Shown piece by piece: positions 30,295 through 38,177 of a stretch of DNA of 64,000 bases. Origin of the DNA: Streptomyces fodineus (GTDB lineage: Bacteria > Actinomycetota > Actinomycetes > Streptomycetales > Streptomycetaceae); contig NZ_CP017248.1 of NCBI RefSeq assembly GCF_001735805.1, positions 2,728,001 to 2,792,000 of the forward strand, read 5' to 3'. Numbering within the stretch: position 1 is the first letter of the stretch; the number at the start of each line of letters is the position of its first letter. The notes below the pieces were generated by a model. That model was not told where the DNA came from. It searched no databases and worked only from the letters and a program-made list of their open reading frames with translations. Made by a program: the position numbers and the translations under genes.

Positions 30295-30819
30295 GCGGAC
30301 CCAGCCGGTGAAGCCCCGGCTGACCCTGTCCTTACCGCGGCTCGGCGGACTTGCGCGCTCCCCGCCGTCGAGGGCGGTGGACACGGCCCGCACCAGCCAG
30401 GCGTTGACCGACAGTCCCTCCGCCGTCGCGGCGCTCTCGGCGCGGGCCTTGAGGTGGGCGGGGAGGCGGAGGTTGATCCGCGCCATGGCACCGTCGTCGA
30501 TGTCCGCGAGCTGCGGTGGCGGCGCGGCCACGGCGGGCTCCGTGCTCGTCTCCGGCGCCTCCTGGAACGACTCGGGGACGGGCGGCGTCACCACGAACTC
30601 CGGGTCGAGCCCACGCAGTCGTACGTCGACCGAGCCCGGCGCCAGCTCCCGCGTGACCTCGACCATGGCGGCGGACAGCGCGTTGAGGAGCGTCAGGCGG
30701 GCGGCGGACTCCAGGGGGGCGGTGAGCCGCTCGGCGAGGGCGCGGGCATCGTCACCACCGGCGGCCGCGGCTACGGCCAGCTCGCGCCGGAGGCTGTCGA
30801 CGTAGGGCATGAGGTCCAT
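30292..30819 (-). CDS. Ribbon-helix-helix (HicB-like) DNA-binding protein
   Basis: The 175-residue protein has a C-terminal ribbon-helix-helix motif near residues 115-155 (RINLRLPAHLKARAE followed by SVNAWLVRAVSTAL). The N-terminal half is helical with unknown role. It precedes the DUF4097/ABC genes and is probably their regulator; several TGGC(A/G)CCA sites lie directly upstream. The ATG at 30819 is chosen since the operator at 30822-30834 abuts it; the message may be nearly leaderless. Its last codons and the TAG stop lie at the end of the MITE-like element, so the original C-terminus may have been changed by insertion. Confidence 0.75.
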   Translation of the reverse strand: MDLMPYVDSLRRELAVAAAAGGDDARALAERLTAPLESAARLTLLNALSAAMVEVTRELAPGSVDVRLRGLDPEFVVTPPVPESFQEAPETSTEPAVAAPPPQLADIDDGAMARINLRLPAHLKARAESAATAEGLSVNAWLVRAVSTALDGGERASPPSRGKDRVSRGFTGWVR

Positions 30820-30821
30820 GA

Positions 30822-30834
30822 CGCCATAGTGGCA
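30822..30834. promoter_or_regulatory. Operator candidate TGCCACTATGGC, copy 1
   Basis: On the minus strand TGCCACTATGGCG lies directly in front of the ribbon-helix-helix gene start. The same 12-mer occurs at 30957-30968 in the opposite orientation. TGGCACCA at 30841-30848 and TGGCGCCA at 30922-30929 lie nearby. Confidence 0.55.
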
Positions 30835-30954
30835 CACTGATGGCACCATGTCGAGCCAGCTTGGCTCCTCTTTTACAATCCCGCTGCGTCCTGCGGCTTC
30901 TCGCTTGAAGTGAGCGCCTTGTGGCGCCATACCGAAGGCGAGGCGGCACTCGAC

Positions 30955-30971
30955 GGTGCCACTATGGCACC
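30955..30971. promoter_or_regulatory. Operator candidate GGTGCCACTATGGCACC, copy 2
   Basis: A perfect 7-bp inverted repeat with a CTA centre. Related half-palindromes TGGCGCCA (30995-31002) and TGGCACCA (31017-31024) follow, giving a cluster of such sites in about 200 bp upstream of the ribbon-helix-helix gene. Confidence 0.6.
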
Positions 30972-31064
30972 ACTGCCTGAGCGCCCCATGCATCTGGCGC
31001 CATCCCGCCGCCGGTCTGGCACCACTCGGCAGTCCTCGCCGCGCGGCCGGCGAACTCCGCGGGA

Positions 31065-31661
31065 TCACAGAGCGGCATCGAGACGGCGCGCTTCGGTGTA
31101 GTCGGGAAGCAGGCCCTGTTCGTCGAGCTCCTTCAGAGTGGGTGCCGTGCGATCCCGTTCGGACAGCACCGCCTCCCGTGCATCGGGCAAGGGCAGCGCG
31201 AGAACGGGGTCGAACGCGGAGAGCGCCAGCTCATCGGCAGGCACGTACCCGGTGGACATCATGTACGCGACGAGGGTGTCGTCGCGGAGGGCGGCGAAGC
31301 CGTGCCCCACACCGACGGGGATGTACAGCGCCCGCTTGGTCGCGCCGCTCAGCCTGGTGGTGTCCCAGCAGCCGAAGGTAGGTGACCCCTTGCGCAGGTC
31401 CACGACGAAGTCCTGGGCCTCGCCCGCCAGACAGCACACGTACTTGGCCATGCCGGGCGGGCACCGGGTGAAGTGGATGCCGCGTACCGTACCGCGCCGC
31501 GAGGTGCTGCAGCCGAGCTGCACGGCGGCAAAGGCGCTCCTGCCGATGTGTGCGGCGAGCGCTTCCCCGCTGAAGGCGGAGACGAACGTTCCGCGCCGGT
31601 CGCGGTGGATCTCCGGGGAGAACTCCACGACGCCTTCCACCTTCAACTGTCGTACGTGCAC
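31065..31661 (-). CDS. dTDP-4-keto-6-deoxyhexose 3,5-epimerase (RmlC-like)
   Basis: The 198-residue cupin is of the RmlC/EryBVII type and would convert the 4-keto sugar to the L-configured series. It has RGIHF with the catalytic His (63), QDFVVDLRKGSPTFG and the STGYVP tyrosine (139). The GTG at 31661 has GAGGAG at 6-11 bp; the RBS lies in the last codons of the upstream IS701-like gene, so the two are co-transcribed. Together with the 2,3-dehydratase and the 3- and 4-ketoreductases it points to a 2,6-dideoxy-L-hexose. Confidence 0.9.
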   Translation of the reverse strand: MHVRQLKVEGVVEFSPEIHRDRRGTFVSAFSGEALAAHIGRSAFAAVQLGCSTSRRGTVRGIHFTRCPPGMAKYVCCLAGEAQDFVVDLRKGSPTFGCWDTTRLSGATKRALYIPVGVGHGFAALRDDTLVAYMMSTGYVPADELALSAFDPVLALPLPDAREAVLSERDRTAPTLKELDEQGLLPDYTEARRLDAAL

Positions 31662-31670
31662 GGCGTCTCC

Positions 31671-32630
31671 TCAGTTCGGCAGCAGGGTCGTCGGGCGGCA
31701 GGCGGTGATCCGCAGGACGGCGTGCGCGAACATCGCGAGCGTCATGTGCCGGTACCAGGACCGCCATTTGCGGACGGAGTAGCGGTCGAGTCCCGCCTCT
31801 CCCCGTGCGGAGGCGAAGTGGGCCGGGACAGCCTGGCTGTAGGAGGCCGCCGCAGCAAGTTCACCGAGGTCGGTGCGGGCCGGCGCGTAGCACACGTACG
31901 AGCCGCCCTCACGGCGCCCGAGCTGCCAGCGGACGTACCCCCCGGGGGCGGCCCGCTGCGACACCAGAGGCGAGCCGGCATTGCTCGCCAGCACGTACGG
32001 GACACGCCGGTGCTCCAGAGCCCGGCGGAATGCCGCGCTGTCGCCGTAGTACGGTGCGTCGGCCACCACCCAGCGTGCGGGCATCCCGCTGTCGAGCGCC
32101 CGGTTGATCATGGCCAGGGCAGCTGCCTCGCGGGACGCGCACTGGCGCCTGTCGGGAATGCCGGCGTGCCGGCGGGCTGCGGGATTCTCGGCCCACGGGG
32201 GCGGTATCAGCAGCTCGCGGTCGATCGCCACGGTGTTTCCCGTGGTGTCCCGGTGCAGCAGGAACACGCCGATCTGGCAGTTCTCGATGCGCCCGGACGT
32301 CGCACAGTACTGGCGGGTCACGCCGGCCGAGCTGCTTCCCTTCTTGACGAACCCCTCCTCGCTGATGACCAGTGAGGTCTTCCGGGAACCGAGGTGTCCG
32401 ACCACCAGGTCGCGGACCCGGTCACGGACCTGGTCCTCGTCCCAGCGGGCGGTGGTCAGCAGCCGGTTGCGACCGTCCTCGCTGCCGGGCGGCGCGGGCC
32501 GGGAAAGCAGCCAGCACAGGTACTTGTACGCGTGACGGCGAGGTTCCGCCCTGGTGAACACGTCCTCCAGCCACTGGAAGTAGTGCAGGAGGGGCCCCGG
32601 GCCGGTGCTGTACAGAGGGGACTGGAGCAT
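31671..32630 (-). CDS. Second IS701-family transposase-like protein, catalytic site altered
   Basis: The 319-residue product keeps IS701-type segments: GFVKKGSSSAGVTRQY, SGRIENCQIGVFL and the C-terminal GLDRYSVRKWRSWYRHMTLAMFAHA. The first acidic motif (normally like DETGF) reads SEEGF, with Ser90 replacing the catalytic aspartate, and the second reads ADAPYYGD. It is shorter at the N-terminus than the protein at 13177-14367. The ATG at 32630 has GGAGGT 8 bp upstream. It runs into the sugar epimerase gene with 9 bp spacing, so it behaves as part of an operon rather than an inserted element. No terminal repeats were seen. Confidence 0.75.
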   Translation of the reverse strand: MLQSPLYSTGPGPLLHYFQWLEDVFTRAEPRRHAYKYLCWLLSRPAPPGSEDGRNRLLTTARWDEDQVRDRVRDLVVGHLGSRKTSLVISEEGFVKKGSSSAGVTRQYCATSGRIENCQIGVFLLHRDTTGNTVAIDRELLIPPPWAENPAARRHAGIPDRRQCASREAAALAMINRALDSGMPARWVVADAPYYGDSAAFRRALEHRRVPYVLASNAGSPLVSQRAAPGGYVRWQLGRREGGSYVCYAPARTDLGELAAAASYSQAVPAHFASARGEAGLDRYSVRKWRSWYRHMTLAMFAHAVLRITACRPTTLLPN

Positions 32631-32859
32631 TTCGTACCACCTCCGAGGCGCGCGGGGAGACCGCGGCTCCACCACCGCGTCTCCGGCTTCACGGCCTCAT
32701 CCTCGTCCCCATGTCTTAAGCGGTTCTTGCCCTCCGCTCAACGCGCGGGGCCTCGTGCGGAGGGCTCGCGCAGCCGCCCCTGAGACGCGCGTTAGCCGGG
32801 CTTTGGACACGACCCCGAGGATTGCGGGAACACCAGCCTGGAGGGGGCGACCGGAGAGG

Positions 32860-33768
32860 ATGAAAGGCATTGTTCTCGCGGGCGGGAACGGCACGCGGCT
32901 GCACCCACTCACCATCGTGGGTTCCAAACAGCTCGCGCCGGTCTACGACAAGCCCATGATCTACTACCCGCTCTCCATGCTCATGCTCACGGGCATCCGG
33001 GACATCCTCGTCGTCACCCGCCCGTCCGAACTTCCCGCCTTCCGTGCCCTGTTGGGGGACGGAAGGCAGCTGGGGCTGAGCATCGACTACGTGGCCCAGG
33101 ACAAGCCGCGCGGTATCGCCGACGCCTTCCGGGTGGGCGCGGACCACATCTACGGCGAGGAGTGCGCGCTGATCCTCGGCGACAACCTCTTCCACGGCGC
33201 CAACCTGCCCTCCCTGCTGCGCCGCAGCGCGCTCAAGGTGGACGGCTGCGTGCTGTTCGGCCAGGAAGTCGCCGCCCCCCAGCGGTTCGGCGTCGCCGAG
33301 ATCGATCCGCGGGGCAGGCTCGTCTCCATCGAGGAGAAGCCCCGGCGCCCCCGCTCCAACCTCGCCATCCCGGGGCTGTACTTCTTCGACGCCCAGGTCG
33401 TGGACATCACCGAGAACCTGACGCCGTCCGCTCGGGGCGAGCTGGAGATCACCGATGTGCTGCGGGCCTATCTGGAGAAGGGCACCGCCGAGCTGGTGTG
33501 GCTGGGCAGGGGCGTCACCTGGCTGGACACCGGCACGCACGAGACGCTGCTCGAAGCGGCCACGTTCGTGCGGGATGTGCAGCGCCGGCAAGGCACGCGG
33601 CTGGGCTGCATCGAGGAGATCGCCATGTACATGGGATACATCGGCCCGGACGACTGCCACGCGCTGGGCGCGCAGATGGGCAACTCACCGTACGGCCAGT
33701 ACGTCATGGAGCGCGCCCGGTCCTTCAGCAGGGGCATGCCTCCCAAGGCCTTCTCGGAGGGACTGTGA
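32860..33768 (+). CDS. Glucose-1-phosphate thymidylyltransferase (RmlA-like)
   Basis: The 302-residue nucleotidyltransferase makes dTDP-glucose, the entry point of the deoxysugar pathway. It has the signature GIVLAGGNGTRLHPLT, then DKPMIYYPLSMLM, then ILGDNLFHGANL and VTWLDTGTHETLLEA. Length and motifs are normal. It is divergent from the IS701-like/epimerase pair and convergent with the 4-ketoreductase operon. No dTDP-glucose 4,6-dehydratase, the next pathway enzyme, is present in this window. Confidence 0.93.
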   Translation: MKGIVLAGGNGTRLHPLTIVGSKQLAPVYDKPMIYYPLSMLMLTGIRDILVVTRPSELPAFRALLGDGRQLGLSIDYVAQDKPRGIADAFRVGADHIYGEECALILGDNLFHGANLPSLLRRSALKVDGCVLFGQEVAAPQRFGVAEIDPRGRLVSIEEKPRRPRSNLAIPGLYFFDAQVVDITENLTPSARGELEITDVLRAYLEKGTAELVWLGRGVTWLDTGTHETLLEAATFVRDVQRRQGTRLGCIEEIAMYMGYIGPDDCHALGAQMGNSPYGQYVMERARSFSRGMPPKAFSEGL

Positions 33769-33890
33769 GGTTCCCCCGCACGACGACCGGCCCGGACCGG
33801 CGCGACCGGCTGCACGGGGCTGCTCACGGCCTGCGGCACCGGCTGGACCGGGCGCCGCGTTCCCGTACCGCGAGGGCCACCGCGCTCCGT

Positions 33891-34826
33891 TCATCCGTCC
33901 TTCGGTCCGCAGCCCACCTCCGCGAGCAGGTCCTTCAGTGACTCCTCCAGAGTACGGCGCGGCGTCCAGCCCAGCAGATCGCGTGCCCGCGTGACGTCGA
34001 GCTGCAGCCAGGGCATGTCCGAGCGCGGACTGGGCTCCGCGGCCCGTTCCTCCACCACGCGCAGCGGGCGCCCGCTGTAGGAGATGAGCAGCTCGACGAG
34101 CCTGCGCACCGGTACGGCCGCGCCACGGCCGATGTTGACGACACGCCCGGTGACCAAGGACGCGGGTGCCCGTGCCGTCGCGACGACGGCGTCGGCGACG
34201 TCCCGTACGTCGACCAGGTCACGGTAGTCGCGCAGCGGCGCGAGCCGCAGCTCTTCGTGGCCGGCTGCCAGACGCGCGGCCACCAGGCCGGGGAGGCTGG
34301 TGCGCGGCGTCCCGGGGCCGCAGACGACGGACAGGCGCAGCACCACCCCGTCCACCCCCTGCTCCGCGGCCCGCAGCACGGCCTGCGAGCCACGGAGTTT
34401 CATGCGCGCGTAGGAGCTCTCCGGGGCAGGCGGCCAGTCCTCGTCGATCGTCTCGCCGTGCCGGGACGGTCCGTATTCGTAGGCGCTGCCGAGCTGGATG
34501 AGGCGTGGCGGCCGGGGCAACCCGGCGACCACCTCGGTGAGGCGGCCGACGAATTCGACGTTGAGCTGCTCCATCTGCCGGTCGCTGCCGCCCCAGCCGA
34601 CGCCCGCGGCGTTCACCAGCACCCGCGCCCCGGTGTCCGCGCACAGCCGGGCCAGTTCGGCGGGCGAGGCCGCGGCGAGGTCCATCCGTACGGCGCCCGG
34701 CACGGTCCTGTCCGGAGTGTTCCTGGAGACCTGGACGACCGTGGCGCCGGCGCAGACGAACGCGGCGCAGATGTGCCGTCCCAGATAGCCGGATCCGCCC
34801 AGTACCAGGACCGGCCCGCTGGTCAC
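33891..34826 (-). CDS. NAD-dependent NDP-hexose 4-ketoreductase
   Basis: The 311-residue extended short-chain dehydrogenase resembles EryBIV/TylCIV. It has the nucleotide motif VLVLGGSGYLGRH at the N-terminus, SAYEYGPS, and the YxxxK pair in SSYARMKLRG. It would set the C4 hydroxyl of the deoxysugar. The GTG at 34826 overlaps the stop of the upstream sugar methyltransferase gene (GTGA). An alternative longer start inside that gene lacks support. A C4-reductase role is inferred from the gene set rather than from a diagnostic residue. Confidence 0.82.
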   Translation of the reverse strand: MTSGPVLVLGGSGYLGRHICAAFVCAGATVVQVSRNTPDRTVPGAVRMDLAAASPAELARLCADTGARVLVNAAGVGWGGSDRQMEQLNVEFVGRLTEVVAGLPRPPRLIQLGSAYEYGPSRHGETIDEDWPPAPESSYARMKLRGSQAVLRAAEQGVDGVVLRLSVVCGPGTPRTSLPGLVAARLAAGHEELRLAPLRDYRDLVDVRDVADAVVATARAPASLVTGRVVNIGRGAAVPVRRLVELLISYSGRPLRVVEERAAEPSPRSDMPWLQLDVTRARDLLGWTPRRTLEESLKDLLAEVGCGPKDG

Positions 34827-35755
34827 CGGCGAGCGCCGCTGTCCATGGCACCGCCGTCCTTCGTGTAGACGGCCTGCCAGAAGTAGCTCCAGGGCACTCC
34901 CCGCCCGTCCCTGACACACGTCCACGCGTCACCCGGGCGGTACGCCGAGAGGAAAAAGGGCACGGCCGCCTTGACTGCCTCGGTGTCGTGGATGTCCAGC
35001 AGTTGCCTCAGCGGGCCGTTCTCCAACGCCATCCGGACGGCTTCTTCGCCCTTCTGATTACCGTCCATGCTCTTGTCGAGATACTTGCCCACCGGGTTCT
35101 TCACGAAAAAGCCGGTGCATGTGCGGTCGATCAGCCAGAGGTACGCCTGCACCGTGTCCGGCGCCATCTCCGTGAACGAGTGCACATTGATGCACAGGTC
35201 GAAGCGGAACGACTCCATGGCTGTCTCTATCTCATCGACCTGTACGAAGCGGATCTTCGCGAACTGTTCGGCGTCCAGGACCTCGCGCAGGTAGCGCTTG
35301 CTGAGGCTGATCGTGTTCTTGATGTCGATGATGCAGTACTCGGCGAGTTCATAGTTGGACAGCATCGTGTGGGCGACCCGTCCGTATCCGGCGCCGATCT
35401 CCAGCACACGGGCGCCGTGCAGGTCGATGGCCTTCTCGATGAACCCCAACTCCAGGGAGGCCTGCAGGTAATCCAGGCAGACCGACTTGCCGTCGACGCA
35501 CACGGACAGCGGGTTCCCGACTTCGCGATGCCGGACCTTCTCGATCCGTGCCCAGTCCTCCGGGCTGAGCCGTGTGGCGAGTTCGTGGACCAAGGCCTTC
35601 AGATAGCGGACGCCGTTGGTCGTCGGGTCCCACAGGGCGAGGTTGAAGTTCCGCCTGTCGGACTTGAAGCCGGTCAGGTCGGTGGCCGCGTCCTCGGTGA
35701 CCCACAGATCGCTGACCCGTTCCCATTGCCGGCTTGCCGAGAAATTCCGAGACAT
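34823..35755 (-). CDS. Putative sugar O-methyltransferase
   Basis: The 310-residue SAM-dependent methyltransferase has motif I ARVLEIGAGYGRVAHTML near residue 118 and a long N-terminal region (FKSDRRNFNLALWDPTTNGVRYLKAL). This is the pattern of the putative sugar O-methyltransferase (NanM-like) family. It sits between the glycosyltransferase and 4-ketoreductase genes, overlapping the latter by 4 bp. An O-methylated deoxysugar such as an oleandrose-type residue is therefore likely. GAGGAAG precedes the ATG. Confidence 0.78.
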   Translation of the reverse strand: MSRNFSASRQWERVSDLWVTEDAATDLTGFKSDRRNFNLALWDPTTNGVRYLKALVHELATRLSPEDWARIEKVRHREVGNPLSVCVDGKSVCLDYLQASLELGFIEKAIDLHGARVLEIGAGYGRVAHTMLSNYELAEYCIIDIKNTISLSKRYLREVLDAEQFAKIRFVQVDEIETAMESFRFDLCINVHSFTEMAPDTVQAYLWLIDRTCTGFFVKNPVGKYLDKSMDGNQKGEEAVRMALENGPLRQLLDIHDTEAVKAAVPFFLSAYRPGDAWTCVRDGRGVPWSYFWQAVYTKDGGAMDSGARR

Positions 35756-35858
35756 CCCACTCTTCCTCTCGTCCGCAGGTCCGCGCGTCGCTGATCCGTG
35801 TCGTCCGGACAGCCCCCGCACCGCCTGCCCCAGCATTTCCGGTGTTCCTAAATCCGGT

Positions 35859-37184
35859 CTAACAGCCGCCGGCACCGCGGGAGCGTTGCTCGGCCGTGAA
35901 GCGCTCCAGGTCCGTCACGAGCGCGCTGGGGGTGGGCTGGGCCAGCGCCTCCTGCTGAAGCCGCTCGGCGCCCGCGCGGAAGGCGTCGTCCTCCAGCAGT
36001 CGCGTCAGACACTCCCTGATCCGCGGACCGGTGATCTCGTCCGGCGCGATCGACAGCCCGGCCCTGGTCTGCTGCAGCATGATGCGCTTGGCAGGCGCGT
36101 CGACGGCGCAGTCGACGACGAGCTGCGGAACGCCGTGCACCAGCGAGCCGTTGAAGTTTCCCGCCCCGCCGTGGTGGATCACGGCGGAGCAGGTGGGCAC
36201 GATGACGTCCAAAGGGACGAAGTCCACGACCCGGGTGTTCTCCGGAACCCGGTGGAGCTGTTCGCGCGCCTCGCCCGCCAGCGTGAGGACCAGCTCGATG
36301 TCGAGGTCGGCCAGCGAGTCCAGGATCTCCTGCACCTGCGCGACCGAGACGGCCGGCAGCCCGGGCAGGGCCCATTGCCGCGACGAGATGCCGAACGTCA
36401 TCAGGACGCGAGGCGCGCGGGACGCGCCATGGATCCAGGACGGTACGACGGAGCGGCCGTGGTACGGCACATAGCGCAGGGACAGCGTCCGGTCATGGGG
36501 CTCCAGGCGGTAGTCCTCCGGCGTGACATTGACCTCGAACTGGCCGGTGACCAGTTCCTCGGTGAAGTCACGCCCGTACTTCCCCGCCCATTCCGCGAAC
36601 CAGTCGCGCAGCCTGTCCGGGCGTGCGCCCGCCGGTTGCCGCTCCTGCGCGCGCAGGAAGTCGCGGCGCATCCGAAGGCTCGGGTCCGGCCAGAACATCA
36701 GCCGTCCGTGAGCCGCCCCGACAGCGTCCGCGGCCACCGCTCCGGCGTAGCTCAGCGCGTCGCACAACACGAGGTCGGGCCGCCAGGAGCGGCAGTACCT
36801 CACGAGGTCGTCGACCATCTCGTCGTTCAGTATCCATGTCCGCGGCACCACGAGGGTGTCGTAGAGCCAGGTTATGTGCTCCCACGGGAGACCGTCCCGG
36901 TCCCCGTCGGTGATGTCGTACAGGGAGTCGGCCGTGAAGGGCGGGGGAATCAGCCCCTGGGCCGCGTCCTCTCCTTGGATGCGGCGGACGCGCTCTTCCA
37001 CAGTCTCGTCCGAGCCGACGGACACCGCTGTCAGTCCGGCTTCCGTGATGGTGTCGAGGCATTCCGGTTCGCTGGCCACCTGTACCTCGTGGCCCGCCGA
37101 CCGCAGTGCCCAGGCAAGCGGCACCATCGGGTGGATGTGCGTCTTCCACGCGATGGACACGAACAGTACGCGCACGCTCTTCAC
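35859..37184 (-). CDS. GT1-family glycosyltransferase (EryCIII/DesVII type)
   Basis: The 441-residue macrolide-type glycosyltransferase has an N-terminal acceptor domain (VRVLFVSIAWKTHIHPMVPLAWALRSAGHEV) and a C-terminal nucleotide-sugar domain with HHGGAGNFNGSLVHGVPQLV. It should attach the deoxysugar made by the neighbouring enzymes. Enzymes of the closest type sometimes need a P450-like helper protein (EryCII/DesVIII); no such heme-less homologue is seen here. It starts with GTG at 37184, 104 bp upstream of the methyltransferase gene, all within one minus-strand sugar operon. Confidence 0.9.
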   Translation of the reverse strand: MKSVRVLFVSIAWKTHIHPMVPLAWALRSAGHEVQVASEPECLDTITEAGLTAVSVGSDETVEERVRRIQGEDAAQGLIPPPFTADSLYDITDGDRDGLPWEHITWLYDTLVVPRTWILNDEMVDDLVRYCRSWRPDLVLCDALSYAGAVAADAVGAAHGRLMFWPDPSLRMRRDFLRAQERQPAGARPDRLRDWFAEWAGKYGRDFTEELVTGQFEVNVTPEDYRLEPHDRTLSLRYVPYHGRSVVPSWIHGASRAPRVLMTFGISSRQWALPGLPAVSVAQVQEILDSLADLDIELVLTLAGEAREQLHRVPENTRVVDFVPLDVIVPTCSAVIHHGGAGNFNGSLVHGVPQLVVDCAVDAPAKRIMLQQTRAGLSIAPDEITGPRIRECLTRLLEDDAFRAGAERLQQEALAQPTPSALVTDLERFTAEQRSRGAGGC

Positions 37185-37269
37185 CCCCTGCCCGATGCCG
37201 TGGAACCGTTACCGGGAAGGGCCGGCCTCGGCGAGGCGGACGTCATGGCGCTCCTTCTGAGTGCTGAGG

Positions 37270-38049
37270 TCACGGCTGAGTCGCATGATCGGGCAACACC
37301 GGACGGTTGTCCGCGGTGAGGATGGCGTGCTGCATCTCCTGCAGTGCGCGGCCCGGCTCCAGCCCCAACTCGTCGTGGAGCGCGCGGCGGGCCCGTTGGT
37401 ACACCTGCAACGCATCCGCCCGACGGTCACTGCGGTGCAGCGCCAGCATCAACTGACGGTGGAACGTCTCCCGCAGGGGGTGTTCCGTGCCGAGCCGGTA
37501 CAGGTCGCTGATGAGTTCACGGTGCCTGCCCAGAGCCAGTCGCGCATCCATCAGCATCTCCATGCATTCCAGCCTGGCCTCGTTGAACCAGGTCTGGAAC
37601 CCCTGAAGAATCGGTCCCCGGCACACGCCGTCGAGCAGCGGTCCCCGGCACAGGCCGAGGGCATTCTCAAAACTCCGGGTGGCCGCCTCGAACTTCCGTG
37701 AACGGTGATATTCCCGGCCCTTCCTCACGAGTTGGTCGAAGCTGCGGAGGTCGAGTTCGTCCGACCCGAGGCACAACATGTATCCGGGTGACTTGGTGAG
37801 CACCGGACCGTCTCCTCCGCCAGGGCGCTTGAGGAACTTGCGCACTTGCGAGACATAGACGTGAAGTGCTGCGGTGACGCGGCGCGGGGGTTCTTCTCCC
37901 CAGATCTCCCTGATCAGCTGATCCACGGTCACCACCTGATCGGATCTCACGAGAAGAACGGCGAGCAGGATTTCGACTTTCTGCGCCTTGATCGTCGAAT
38001 AACCTTCTTCGTCTATGACACGAACTGGTCCCATGATCTCGTATCGCAC
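37270..38049 (-). CDS. SARP-family transcriptional activator
   Basis: The 259-residue Streptomyces antibiotic regulatory protein has an OmpR-type winged helix at residues ~5-95 (KAQKVEILLAVLLVRSDQVVTVDQLIREIWG, then HVYVSQVRKFLKR). A bacterial transcriptional activation domain follows, ending QRARRALHDELGLEPGRALQEMQHAIL. No NB-ARC extension is present, so it is of the small ActII-ORF4/RedD class. The GTG at 38049 follows a G-rich stretch (CCGGGGG) 7-10 bp upstream; a GTG at 38067 is possible. It lies between the PKS/NRPS block and the sugar operon and is probably the pathway activator of both. Confidence 0.9.
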   Translation of the reverse strand: MRYEIMGPVRVIDEEGYSTIKAQKVEILLAVLLVRSDQVVTVDQLIREIWGEEPPRRVTAALHVYVSQVRKFLKRPGGGDGPVLTKSPGYMLCLGSDELDLRSFDQLVRKGREYHRSRKFEAATRSFENALGLCRGPLLDGVCRGPILQGFQTWFNEARLECMEMLMDARLALGRHRELISDLYRLGTEHPLRETFHRQLMLALHRSDRRADALQVYQRARRALHDELGLEPGRALQEMQHAILTADNRPVLPDHATQP

Positions 38050-38177
38050 GCATGAACCCCCGGTCACACTGTCTTCCGGACAGCCTTTCGTCTCCTTTTC
38101 CTTCCCACGGAACCACGCAGCGGATCACGCGGCAAGCGCCGGCCCGCGCGCCACCGTGGTTGTGCGACGGGCAACGC

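Noticed and set aside
31671..32630. Active insertion sequence
   Set aside because: The first catalytic Asp is replaced, no terminal inverted repeats or target duplication were found, and it is spaced like an operon member.
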